Below are positions 26,651 through 35,150 of a stretch of 64,000 nt of DNA, in pieces. A program made the position numbers and the translations under genes. This stretch comes from UBA6136 sp041158345 (GTDB lineage: Bacteria > Pseudomonadota > Gammaproteobacteria > Methylococcales > Methylococcaceae). The number at the start of each line of letters is the position of its first letter. Position 1 is the first letter of the stretch. The stretch is taken from assembly GCA_041158345.1 (NCBI GenBank), contig JBEBBO010000142.1, positions 5,977 to 69,976 of the forward strand, written 5' to 3'. The notes beneath the pieces were generated by a model. It saw only the letters and a program-made list of their open reading frames with translations. It was not told the origin of the DNA and made no database searches.

Positions 26651-27673
26651 ATGGACAGACAGGCAGTTTCAGAGACAGTTCCAGATCGATCGAGGCTTAT
26701 CGACTCTTTTGGCCGAGAGGTGAGCTACGTTCGATTGTCCATAACCGATCGCTGCGATTTTCGTTGCGTGTACTGCATGTCTGAAAAGATGGAGTTTCTC
26801 CCCCGGAGCGACATCCTCAGCCTTGAGGAAATTGCGCGAGTTGCTCAGGCGTTTGTCGAGTTAGGCGTACGCAAGATCAGGCTAACGGGAGGAGAGCCCT
26901 TGGTGAGAAAGGGCGTATTAGACCTTGCGCGCAGCATTGGCCAGATTGCCGGTTTGGGATCGCTTGTCATGACGACCAATGGTTCTCGACTAGCGGATCT
27001 TGCAAAAGATCTTCGAGTCGCCGGCGTGCGAAGAATAAACATCAGCCTGGACAGTCTCGATTCGGAACGCTTTCGAAAGTTAACGCGAGTCGGCGATCTT
27101 CAATCTGTCCTTTCAGGGATTGATGCGGCATGTCAGGCCGGCTTTGAGTCGGTCAAGCTGAATGCGGTGGTGCTCCGTCATCGCAATCATGATGAGGTTG
27201 TTGATCTGGTTCGGTTTGCGGTAGAGCGGGGTCTTGATATCAGCTTCATCGAGGAAATGCCCCTGGGCATTGTCGATGAGCGGATTCGGGGCGAGGAGTT
27301 CTATCCCAGTGAGGCCATTCGTCAGGATTTGTCGACGGCTTTTGAATTGATTCCTTCCACCTATGTCTCGGGGGGGCCGGCTCGCTATTGGCACGTTGCC
27401 GGACATTCAACACGGGTAGGTTTTATTTCTCCCCATAGCCAGAACTTTTGTAGCGCCTGCAATCGGGTTCGCGTGACCGCTGAGGGCAGACTTTTGCTCT
27501 GTCTGGGCAATGAGCATTCAGTTGATTTGCGTTCGGTACTTAGAGCGTCTGGATCCATGGATGACCTCAAGGAAGCGATCGTCAACGCTATGGCCCTGAA
27601 ACCGGAGCGCCATCACTTCAATATCGAAGCGGTCCCCGTCATCTTTCGGCACATGAACCTTACTGGTGGCTAG
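26651..27673 (+). CDS. moaA: GTP 3',8-cyclase (molybdenum cofactor)
   Basis: 340-aa radical SAM enzyme for the first step of molybdopterin synthesis. The radical SAM cysteines are C35-x3-C39-x2-C42 (CDFRCVYC); the second, C-terminal cluster is in NFCSACNRVRVTAEGRLLLC. RLTGGEPLVRKG contributes to SAM binding. The protein ends with GG as is typical. The start at 26651 gives the usual 20-25 residues before the SITDRC motif. It ends exactly where the convergent moaB gene ends. Confidence 0.95.
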   Translation: MDRQAVSETVPDRSRLIDSFGREVSYVRLSITDRCDFRCVYCMSEKMEFLPRSDILSLEEIARVAQAFVELGVRKIRLTGGEPLVRKGVLDLARSIGQIAGLGSLVMTTNGSRLADLAKDLRVAGVRRINISLDSLDSERFRKLTRVGDLQSVLSGIDAACQAGFESVKLNAVVLRHRNHDEVVDLVRFAVERGLDISFIEEMPLGIVDERIRGEEFYPSEAIRQDLSTAFELIPSTYVSGGPARYWHVAGHSTRVGFISPHSQNFCSACNRVRVTAEGRLLLCLGNEHSVDLRSVLRASGSMDDLKEAIVNAMALKPERHHFNIEAVPVIFRHMNLTGG

Positions 27674-28192
27674 TCATTTTTCTTTGAGCCGCGGAATCAA
27701 TTGGACGAGGTTGCACGGTCGGGTGCGAGAGTCTAGCTGGGGGCAAATGATCTTTTCCCAACCGAGTCGGCACGCGCCTGAAGAGCCCGGTAGACAGAAG
27801 ATATAGGTGCCATTCGCAACGCCGGCTAGTGCCCGAGACTGGATCGTTGAGCTGCCGATCTCCTCGAAGGAAAGGGTGCGGAAAGTCTCTCCGAAACCGT
27901 CAAGGGTTTTGTCGAAAAGAACACGCGCAGCTTCCGGTGTCCCATCCCGACCGGTCACGCCCGTTCCTCCTGTGGAGAGAATGACATCGATCTCGGGTTG
28001 GGCAATCCAGTCGGACAGTACGGCTCGAATCGCATAGGGGTTATCAGTCACGATTTTCCGCACCGGGCGGTGATGACCTGCCTCAAGAATACAGTTCTCG
28101 AGAAGTTGTCCGGAGCCATCCGATTCAATCGTGCGGGTATCCGAAACGGTCAGTACCGCGATTTGAAGGGGGAGAAAGCTTCGTTCGTTCAT
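27674..28192 (-). CDS. moaB: Molybdenum cofactor biosynthesis protein MoaB
   Basis: 172 aa of the MoaB/Mog fold. Key stretches: VLTVSDTRTIESDGSGQ near 13-29, the ILSTGGTGVTGRDGTPE loop near 86-102, and CLPGSSGAC near 136. MoaB/Mog adenylylates molybdopterin before metal insertion. Length and TGRD sequence favour MoaB over MogA. Convergent with moaA, with no intergenic base between the stops. Confidence 0.92.
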   Translation of the reverse strand: MNERSFLPLQIAVLTVSDTRTIESDGSGQLLENCILEAGHHRPVRKIVTDNPYAIRAVLSDWIAQPEIDVILSTGGTGVTGRDGTPEAARVLFDKTLDGFGETFRTLSFEEIGSSTIQSRALAGVANGTYIFCLPGSSGACRLGWEKIICPQLDSRTRPCNLVQLIPRLKEK

Positions 28193-28246
28193 GGTGTACG
28201 CTCGTGTTGGCGGTGTTGCCGCCTCGCAACCCGCTGAGGGCGTGGC

Positions 28247-28252
28247 TATAAT
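28247..28252 (+). promoter_or_regulatory. Candidate -10 box upstream of kup
   Basis: A perfect TATAAT lies 59 bp before the kup ATG in the divergent moaB-kup gap. The best -35 at normal spacing (TCGCAA, 28224-28229) is poor, so only the -10 element is supported. Confidence 0.35.
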
Positions 28253-28311
28253 GCAACCACATTGTATCCAATGGACCCCATGGGCCCCAATTACTGAATC
28301 CTGAGAATTCG

Positions 28312-30204
28312 ATGGCGACAGGCAGGCGATCGGGCCACACTGAGGGGACTCTCCGCTGGTCTTTGGTTATCGGCAGCATGGGGGTTGTGTTCGGTGAGAT
28401 TGCCACCAGCCCGCTCTACGCATTGCGGATTGTGTTTGCAGGACGCAATGGCATCACACCCACGCCAGATCATGTGTTGGGTATTCTCTCCCTCGTCTTC
28501 TGGATCCTCGCCCTCATCGTTGGCATCAAGTATGCGTTACTTGTCATGCGCGCGGATAATAAGGGTGATGGCGGCATCATGGCGCTCCTTTCTTTGGTGC
28601 AAAGGACTGTCCATGAGAGAAAGCATCTTCGGCGCGTGGCCTTGGCCGCAGGTCTTTTGGGCGCCTCCCTTTTCTTTGGTGATGCGGTCATTGCCCCTGT
28701 GATCTCGGTGATGGGTGCTTTGGAAGGACTCAAAGTGGGTGCGCCCGGTCTCAAGGTTCTGATTGTTCCTTTGACCCTGATTATTCTGTTTGGGTTGTTT
28801 CTGCTGCAATACCGGGGAACGGCTTTTATTAGTGGGCTTTTCAGTCCCATCATGGTCTGTTGGCTGGTGGTCATTGCGGCCTTGGGCGCAGTGAGCGTTT
28901 ATGAAACGCCGCTGATTCTCAAAGCGTTGCATCCTGGTTATGGCATTCGGTTTCTCATGGAAACCCGAATGCAGTCCCTCATGGTCTTGGGTGCAGTCGT
29001 TTTGGTCGTGACGGGGGTAGAGGCTCTGTATGCTGACATGGGCCACTTCGGAATACAGCCGATTCGAATGGCCTGGTTCACGTTTGTCTTTCCCACATTG
29101 CTCATGAATTATCTGGGGCAGGGTGCTTTGCTGCTTCGGGACCCTGCTGCGGCCAGTAATCCGTTCTATCTGTTGGCGCCGGGTTGGAGCTTTATTCCCC
29201 TGCTGGCGTTAGCCACCCTCGCAACCATCATTGCAGCTCAAGGGGTAATCTCCGGCGCCTTCTCTCTGGCCGCCCAAGCGGTTCGGATGCGCTATTTGCC
29301 CCGACTGGCAGTCCGGCATACCTCGTTGGGGCATTCGGGTCAGATTTATGTTCCTGCCGTGAATTGGATACTGGCCTTTGGTACCGCTGCCTTGGTGATT
29401 GGATTTGGATCCAGTAGTAAATTGGCGACAGCCTATGGTCTCTCTGTGACAGGGAGCATGGTCGTCACGACCCTATTAGCCTTCGGCCTTTTAAAGCGGA
29501 TCTGGCGTGTACCGGTTCTGGTCACCGGCGCACTCTTTACGATCTTCCTTTGCATTGATTTCGGATTTTTGGTCGCAAACCTTCCCAAGCTTTGGCAGGG
29601 CGGGTGGGTCTCCATTGCGGTGAGTGGCAGCGTCTTTATCCTTTTGACCACTTGGGTCAGGGGCCGTGATCTCTTGGTTCAAAGACTAAATGCCAAGGCG
29701 GTCCCGATCGAAGAGTTGGTCGCAAAGGTGGGACATTCAGGGTTCCCGCGAGTGCCCGGCACGGCGGTCTATTTGACGGCCAGCCGTTTTGGTGCGCCCA
29801 TGTCCCTGCTTCACAATATGGCGATGAATCAGGTGGTCCATGACAAGGTCATCATTCTGACGGTAGTGACGCGTGATGAGCCCTTCATTCCCTTGGAGCA
29901 CCGTCTGAAGATTCGTCATTACGGCGGCGAGATTTACCGTGTCCGGATCTACTACGGCTATAACCAGGAACCGAATGTGCCTGACGCTTTGGCCTTCTGT
30001 CGCACGGAGGGTCTTGAAATCGATTTAAATGAGACGTCGTTCTTTCTGACCCGGGAGCACATGATTTCGTCAACGCCCCACGGCGTTGCGACTTGGCGTG
30101 AGCGCTTATTTATTCGAATGGCCATGAATGCTGAAAACGCGATGCGGTTCTGGCATATTCCCCCGGAGCGGGTGGTTGAGTTGGGCCTGATGGTGGCCCT
30201 TTAG
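28312..30204 (+). CDS. kup: KUP-family potassium uptake protein
   Basis: 630-aa K+/H+ symporter of the KUP/HAK/KT family. The N-terminal family signature GVVFGEIATSPLYALR is near 24-39, followed by FFGDAVIAPVISVMGALEG near 120-138. About twelve TM helices are spread to about residue 450. A cytosolic C-terminal domain follows, with VPGTAVYLTASRFGAP and LHNMAMNQVVHDKVI, normal for bacterial Kup. Complete; single-gene unit. Confidence 0.96.
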   Translation: MATGRRSGHTEGTLRWSLVIGSMGVVFGEIATSPLYALRIVFAGRNGITPTPDHVLGILSLVFWILALIVGIKYALLVMRADNKGDGGIMALLSLVQRTVHERKHLRRVALAAGLLGASLFFGDAVIAPVISVMGALEGLKVGAPGLKVLIVPLTLIILFGLFLLQYRGTAFISGLFSPIMVCWLVVIAALGAVSVYETPLILKALHPGYGIRFLMETRMQSLMVLGAVVLVVTGVEALYADMGHFGIQPIRMAWFTFVFPTLLMNYLGQGALLLRDPAAASNPFYLLAPGWSFIPLLALATLATIIAAQGVISGAFSLAAQAVRMRYLPRLAVRHTSLGHSGQIYVPAVNWILAFGTAALVIGFGSSSKLATAYGLSVTGSMVVTTLLAFGLLKRIWRVPVLVTGALFTIFLCIDFGFLVANLPKLWQGGWVSIAVSGSVFILLTTWVRGRDLLVQRLNAKAVPIEELVAKVGHSGFPRVPGTAVYLTASRFGAPMSLLHNMAMNQVVHDKVIILTVVTRDEPFIPLEHRLKIRHYGGEIYRVRIYYGYNQEPNVPDALAFCRTEGLEIDLNETSFFLTREHMISSTPHGVATWRERLFIRMAMNAENAMRFWHIPPERVVELGLMVAL

Positions 30205-30212
30205 GGATCCGG

Positions 30213-30647
30213 TTAGAGAAGGGGGGTCACGATCCCTTGCGTTCTATACCGCAGATAGTCCTCCAGAACCTTGCCATGATCGAAGGCCAAAGGCGATGGA
30301 AGCTGTTTCACATCAACCACCACCGCTGCTTTGGCATCATCATCGGCCTCGGGGAGTCCTCGGGCTTCGGCTACATAAACGGCGGTGACCGTGTGACCGC
30401 GTGCATCCCGACTGGGGTCTGAATAAAGCCCCAGCAGAGCGGTCAACTCGACATTTAACCCCACCTCTTCCAACGCCTCTCGTCGGGCTGCATTCTCCAC
30501 GGTCTCCCCTACATCCACAAAGCCTCCGGGAATTGCCCAGCCGTGGGGTTCATAGAGTCTCTCGATCAAAACGATAGGCCTTCCAGGCTGATCGATGAGC
30601 TCGATGATGATGTCTGCGGCAATTTCTGGGGTAACCGGGCGGGGCAT
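30213..30647 (-). CDS. NUDIX hydrolase
   Basis: 144 aa. The NUDIX box occupies residues 41-63 (pattern G-x5-E-x7-REALEEVG) with all catalytic Glu residues present. The preceding GWAIPGG segment fits ADP-ribose/NADH-type or 8-oxo-dGTP-type members; the substrate cannot be told. Convergent with kup across 8 bp. Confidence 0.88.
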   Translation of the reverse strand: MPRPVTPEIAADIIIELIDQPGRPIVLIERLYEPHGWAIPGGFVDVGETVENAARREALEEVGLNVELTALLGLYSDPSRDARGHTVTAVYVAEARGLPEADDDAKAAVVVDVKQLPSPLAFDHGKVLEDYLRYRTQGIVTPLL

Positions 30648-30823
30648 GAGTGTGTTGAATCCTTCAAGGAGGCGCTAGGCTTATACGCGCTTGGTCGATC
30701 TGTTATTCTATTTCGTTTAAACCTGTTGTAAATCACCCCGTTACCGAAGATTTTCTCACTTAGCCTAGTTTGAGACATTGCTTCGGCTTGGCCGGGTAAC
30801 CCCCCTGATTTTTCCCTTGAAAC

Positions 30824-31549
30824 ATGAATCATCTTGACTCCGCTTTCAGCAGTTCCTATCTGGTTGCTTTCCTGATGGGGCTTTTTAGTGCCATGCATTG
30901 TCTGGGGATGTGTGGCTCGATCATCGGAACGCTGACCTTAAGTCTCAAGAAAGAGATTCGAGAGAACAAAACACTGTTGTTGCCCTTTGTGGCTTGCTAC
31001 AACGGCGGCCGCGTTTTGAGCTATACCGTGGGCGGTTTCATCGCGGGTATCCTCGAGCATGTGCTTACACTACCTTTCGGGGAAGGCCATGGTCACCGAA
31101 TTCTTCAGGTGCTGGGCGCTCTGGTCATGCTTGGCGCAGGTCTTCACGTCGCGGGCTGGTTCCCAAGATTTGCCTACATTGAAAAAGTCGGTGGGCTTGC
31201 CTGGCGTCATATTGAACCTTACGGTCGTCGGCTGATTCCCGTAGAAACTCGCCAACGCGCCTTTATTTTCGGGATGGTGTGGGGTTGGCTGCCCTGTGGT
31301 CTGGTTTACACGGCGCTGGCTTTAGCCGCGACAACGGGTGAGGTCTTGCGCAGTGGTCTGACGATGCTTTTCTTCGGTCTAGGCACCATTCCAGCGGTCA
31401 TGGGCGTAGGGGTCATGACCTCTTTGATGGTGCGCCTGACCCACATGACTCGCTTCCGCCAGGCGGCTGGAGTGACGCTGATTCTTCTTGCCCTGATGGC
31501 AGCCTTCCCGGGGCTCAATCCGCTGGTTCAACACCCCGTTGTCCACTAG
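30824..31549 (+). CDS. Membrane protein of the sulfite exporter TauE/SafE-like (DsbD_2) family
   Basis: 241 aa with six or seven TM helices. The first helix carries MGLFSAMHCLGMCG with a Cys-x3-Cys pair, and a later helix carries WGWLPCGLVYTALA. This paired-Cys pattern matches the DsbD-like/CcoS-cluster family often annotated as sulfite exporter TauE/SafE, linked to metal or thiol handling around cytochrome oxidase assembly. No cco or fix genes are near, so the substrate is open. Followed 11 bp later by a sigma-54 regulator. Confidence 0.82.
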   Translation: MNHLDSAFSSSYLVAFLMGLFSAMHCLGMCGSIIGTLTLSLKKEIRENKTLLLPFVACYNGGRVLSYTVGGFIAGILEHVLTLPFGEGHGHRILQVLGALVMLGAGLHVAGWFPRFAYIEKVGGLAWRHIEPYGRRLIPVETRQRAFIFGMVWGWLPCGLVYTALALAATTGEVLRSGLTMLFFGLGTIPAVMGVGVMTSLMVRLTHMTRFRQAAGVTLILLALMAAFPGLNPLVQHPVVH

Positions 31550-31560
31550 GCGTTCAAATT

Positions 31561-32508
31561 ATGTCCATGTTTGAACGTTTGATTGGTCAATCTCCCAATT
31601 TTGAGAGCATGCTTCGCAGTGCTCGAATGGTGGCTGCAACCGATGTGACAGTGCTAATCATCGGTGAGACCGGAACGGGTAAGGAGGTTCTGGCTAGCGC
31701 CCTCCAGCAACAGAGTCCCCGGGCTGAGAAGCCTTTTATTACGATCAACTGTGCAGCACTGCCTGAGGCACTGGCTGAGTCTGAGCTTTTTGGACACAAA
31801 AAAGGGTCGTTTACCGGAGCCATCTCAAATCAGCAAGGCCGGCTCCAGGCCGCGAATGGTGGCACGGTTTTTCTGGATGAGGTGGATTCGCTCCCGATTC
31901 CACTGCAGGCGAAACTGCTTCGCTTTCTTGAGACCGGAGAAATTCAGCCGGTCGGGGAAACCGCCTCCCAGAAGGTGGATGTCAGGATCATTGCGGCGAC
32001 GAATGCCGATCTCCAGGAGCGGATCAATCGCGGCGAGTTTCGCCGCGATCTTTACTACCGCCTCAATGTGGTGCCTCTCGAAATTCCGGCACTCAGGGAT
32101 CGGATGGGGGACATCCAGGTGCTGATCCACCATTTCATGCATCAGTTCACTAAAACACATGGGCTACCCAATGCCACGATCAGTAAGTCGGCATTGCACC
32201 GATTGACGCATTACCCTTGGCCCGGAAATGTCCGAGAGCTCCGGAATGTCTGTGAGCGCCTGTGCATTTTGCTCGCGGGAAAGACCATTGAGGAGCATAA
32301 TCTGCCTCCTGAAATCGTTTCGGGTAAGCCGTCCGAATCGCGGGAAATCCTTCTGCCCGAAGCCGGGATTAATCTGGAGCAGGTTGAAATCGACCTCATT
32401 CGCCAAGCGCTGGAGCGAACTCGCGGTAACCGGAGTCAGGCGGCCAGACTTCTCGGTATCTCAAGAGACACCCTGTTATACCGCATGCAAAAGCATGGCA
32501 TTGACTGA
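31561..32508 (+). CDS. Sigma-54 activator lacking a sensory domain (PspF-like architecture)
   Basis: 315 aa. It starts directly with the AAA+ domain: Walker A GETGTGKE at 35-42, sigma-54 contact loop GSFTGA at 82-87 (usual GAFTGA, conservative Ala to Ser), Walker B GGTVFLDEV at 100-108, arginine region LRDRMGDIQVL. It ends with a Fis-type helix-turn-helix (NRSQAARLLGISRDTLLYRMQ). With no receiver, GAF or PAS domain it must be controlled by another protein or by expression. Co-transcribed with the DsbD_2-family gene 11 bp upstream. Confidence 0.9.
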   Translation: MSMFERLIGQSPNFESMLRSARMVAATDVTVLIIGETGTGKEVLASALQQQSPRAEKPFITINCAALPEALAESELFGHKKGSFTGAISNQQGRLQAANGGTVFLDEVDSLPIPLQAKLLRFLETGEIQPVGETASQKVDVRIIAATNADLQERINRGEFRRDLYYRLNVVPLEIPALRDRMGDIQVLIHHFMHQFTKTHGLPNATISKSALHRLTHYPWPGNVRELRNVCERLCILLAGKTIEEHNLPPEIVSGKPSESREILLPEAGINLEQVEIDLIRQALERTRGNRSQAARLLGISRDTLLYRMQKHGID

Positions 32509-32584
32509 CATTCCCGCGACGATCTCAGCTTGATGGCCCGACCGCCTAACGGGGTTTGGGGAAAAATAATAAGGAGAATGAATC

Positions 32585-33331
32585 ATGTGCTGGAGTGGAG
32601 AGGCGTCGGCCGTACTTGCGACCGTGGGATTTGGAACAGCGGCCTATGTTGCCTGGAAGGGCGAGTCAAAGGAACTTTGGATTCCGCTCACTTATTTTGC
32701 TTGCATGGAGCTTTTGCAGGCGGCGACCTACGTTTACATCAATCTGTGTGATTCACCCCCGAATCAGCTACTGACGTACTTCGGTTACATCCATATTGCG
32801 TTTCAACCTTTCTTCGCCAACATGGTGGCGATGTACTTCATTCCTGAAGCGGTCAAGAAAAAGATCTCGACAACGGTTTATACCGTCTGTGCGATGGGGG
32901 CCCTGGCCATGCTGGTCAAGATGTACCCCTTTGATTGGGCAGGCCATTGCATTGTGGGCATTGAGGGATTTTGCGGCACCCAGGCGTGCTCGGTTTCCGG
33001 CGATTGGCACATCGCCTGGCAGCTCCCTCTCAATGGCCTTTTATCGGACTATCCGGGAAATCCTTTTGCATTTCGCTGGGGTCTCCATGCCTTGGTTTAC
33101 ATCGTCGTCGCCTTCTGGATGCCTATCATCTATGGTTCTTGGCGGTTTGTTGGCTTCCATTATCTGGTGGGTCCTTGGATCTCGGATGTCCTCACCAATG
33201 ACCCCAATGAATACGCAGCTGTTTGGTGTTTGTTCTCGATTGCGCTATGCGTCTCCGTGATCAAAACGCCAATCCGCAAATATCTCCATGTCACGCGGTG
33301 GTTTGGCTATCCTAAGCCAGCGGTGGTCTGA
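32585..33331 (+). CDS. Seven-TM membrane protein beginning MCWS, unknown function
   Basis: 248 aa, good AAGGAG ribosome-binding site upstream. Hydropathy suggests about seven helices: 8-24, 33-50, 60-80, 93-110, 155-185, 190-210 and 222-238. The N-terminal MCWSGEAS and a Cys-rich loop (HCIVGIEGFCGTQAC) are notable. I recall the MCWS start from a conserved uncharacterised family but cannot assign a function. Overlap or near-contact with the next gene suggests co-transcription. Confidence 0.75.
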   Translation: MCWSGEASAVLATVGFGTAAYVAWKGESKELWIPLTYFACMELLQAATYVYINLCDSPPNQLLTYFGYIHIAFQPFFANMVAMYFIPEAVKKKISTTVYTVCAMGALAMLVKMYPFDWAGHCIVGIEGFCGTQACSVSGDWHIAWQLPLNGLLSDYPGNPFAFRWGLHALVYIVVAFWMPIIYGSWRFVGFHYLVGPWISDVLTNDPNEYAAVWCLFSIALCVSVIKTPIRKYLHVTRWFGYPKPAVV

Positions 33332-33332
33332 G

Positions 33333-33764
33333 GTGAGAAAATCCCTGAAATCCGGGATCCTGATTGCCCTCGCCATCGTCATTCAGTCCTGTGCCTCTTC
33401 CGGCGGAGAGGTTAGGGACGGCGTGATAGAGCTAGTGGCTGCCGATCATGATCAACGGGTTGACCTCAAGGTTGGTCAGTTAGTGACCGTTCGGTTGGAT
33501 GCGAATCGAACCACCGGCTACACCTGGATGCTGCCTTCAGGCGAACTCGCGCAGGGCCTCGTTCAACCGCTGCATCCCGAGTCGCGTTACGACAGGAAGA
33601 TTGACGGCATCTACTCGATGGGTGTGGGTGCGATAGAGGTCTGGGAGTTCAGGGCAGTGCGTGCGGGTTCGGGCACATTGAGGCTGGAATACCGCAGGCC
33701 CTTTGAACAGAACGTTGATCCCTTGCGAATCGTCGACTTTCCCTTGCGGGTGACAGACCCCTGA
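33333..33764 (+). CDS. Chagasin-like (I42) protease inhibitor lipoprotein
   Basis: 143 aa from GTG 33333, one base after the upstream stop. The lipoprotein signal MRKSLKSG... ends at VIQSC (Cys near 20). The mature part has the three chagasin loops: NRTTGYTW, GVGAIEVWEF and YRRPFE, which in the family enter the active site of papain-like cysteine proteases. An ATG-started reading from 33288 would overlap the preceding gene by 44 bp and displace the signal peptide. Target unknown; no cysteine protease is encoded nearby. Confidence 0.78.
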   Translation: MRKSLKSGILIALAIVIQSCASSGGEVRDGVIELVAADHDQRVDLKVGQLVTVRLDANRTTGYTWMLPSGELAQGLVQPLHPESRYDRKIDGIYSMGVGAIEVWEFRAVRAGSGTLRLEYRRPFEQNVDPLRIVDFPLRVTDP

Positions 33765-33778
33765 GGCATCGGAAGAAA

Positions 33779-33808
33779 CTCGCTGGCATCCTCAGGGATG
33801 CCAGCGAG
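33779..33808 (-). terminator. Strong hairpin between the I42 lipoprotein and argG
   Basis: CTCGCTGGCATCC and GGATGCCAGCGAG form a perfect 13-bp stem with a TCAG loop. On the minus strand it is followed by TTTCTTCC, so it probably ends argG transcription; it may act in both directions for the convergent gene. Confidence 0.75.
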
Positions 33809-33816
33809 CATGAAGG

Positions 33817-35046
33817 TCAGCTCGTGAACTTCTGACCCTTCTTTGCTGCAATGCGCATTCTCAGTGCGTTGAGTTTGATGAAGCCTTCGGCATCCTTCTG
33901 GTTGTAGGCGCCCTTGTCGTCTTCAAATGTGGCAATATTCATATCGAAGAGACTGTTGTGCTCCGACTTTCGGCCCACAACGATCACGTTACCCTTGTAC
34001 AGTTTCACTCTGACCTCGCCGTTAACCGTCGCCTGTGAAGAATCGATCATTTCCTGAAGCAGGAGTCGTTCGGGGCTCCACCAGTAGCCGTTGTAGATGA
34101 GGCTTGCATAGCGAGGCATCAATTCATCCTTGAGGTGCGCGACCTCACGGTCCAGCGTCAGGGATTCAATGGCCCGATGTGCGCGGAGCATGATCGTGCC
34201 GCCCGGGGTTTCGTAGCAGCCACGCGACTTCATCCCGACATAACGATTCTCAACGATGTCGAGTCGGCCAATGCCGTTGGCGCCACCGAGTTCATTCAGT
34301 CTGGCCAGAACCTTTGCAGGCGTCATGCGGACGCCGTCAATGGCGACGATATCGCCGCGTTCGTAGGTCAGGTTGATGAACGTGGGCTGGTCCGGCGCAT
34401 TTTCTGGGGAGACAGACCATCGCCACATGTCTTCTTCAGGACCTGACCAGGGATCTTCAAGTACCCCACCTTCATAGGAGATATGGAGGAGATTGGCATC
34501 CATGGAGTAGGGCGAGGCCTTGCCTCGCTTCATTTCGATTGGAATGCGGTGCTTCTCGGCATATGCCAGCAGCGTTTCGCGAGACGTGAGATCCCATTCA
34601 CGCCAGGGTGCAATGACCTTGATGTCAGGCTTCAGTGCATACGCGCCCAGCTCAAATCGCACCTGGTCGTTGCCTTTGCCCGTTGCGCCGTGGCAAATGG
34701 CATCACAACCGGTTTCGTTAACGATCTCAATCAGGCGCTTAGCAATCAGAGGCCGCGCAATCGAGGTGCCCAGAAGATATTCGCCTTCGTAAATCGTATT
34801 GGCCCGGAACATGGGGAATACGAAATCGCGGGCAAATTCCTCTGTGAGGTCATCAATGTAGATTTCCTTGATGCCCATGGCTTGCGCCTTGCTTCGCGCC
34901 GGCTCTACCTCTTCACCTTGACCGATGTCAGCCGTGAACGTCACGATTTCGCAGTTATAGGTTTCTCGGAGCCATTGGAGAATGACAGAGGTGTCGAGGC
35001 CGCCGGAATACGCCAGTGCGACTTTCTTGACGATAGGTTGGGTCAT
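33817..35046 (-). CDS. argG: Argininosuccinate synthase
   Basis: 409-aa enzyme joining citrulline and aspartate with ATP in arginine synthesis. N-terminal ATP pyrophosphatase loop AYSGGLDTS at 12-20. Family segments GATGKGNDQVRFE near 117 and SPYSMDANLLHISYEGG near 180 bind citrulline and aspartate. This is the short (type 1) form. No other arg gene is adjacent. Confidence 0.97.
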   Translation of the reverse strand: MTQPIVKKVALAYSGGLDTSVILQWLRETYNCEIVTFTADIGQGEEVEPARSKAQAMGIKEIYIDDLTEEFARDFVFPMFRANTIYEGEYLLGTSIARPLIAKRLIEIVNETGCDAICHGATGKGNDQVRFELGAYALKPDIKVIAPWREWDLTSRETLLAYAEKHRIPIEMKRGKASPYSMDANLLHISYEGGVLEDPWSGPEEDMWRWSVSPENAPDQPTFINLTYERGDIVAIDGVRMTPAKVLARLNELGGANGIGRLDIVENRYVGMKSRGCYETPGGTIMLRAHRAIESLTLDREVAHLKDELMPRYASLIYNGYWWSPERLLLQEMIDSSQATVNGEVRVKLYKGNVIVVGRKSEHNSLFDMNIATFEDDKGAYNQKDAEGFIKLNALRMRIAAKKGQKFTS

Positions 35047-35150
35047 GGACGTTTATCCTGAAGGTAGAACAAACACGGGATTATAATTGCCACAGGGTCG
35101 CCTGTCCCGCTCCCCATCGGCTGATTTCTTGCGTAAGAGGCTTTAACACC

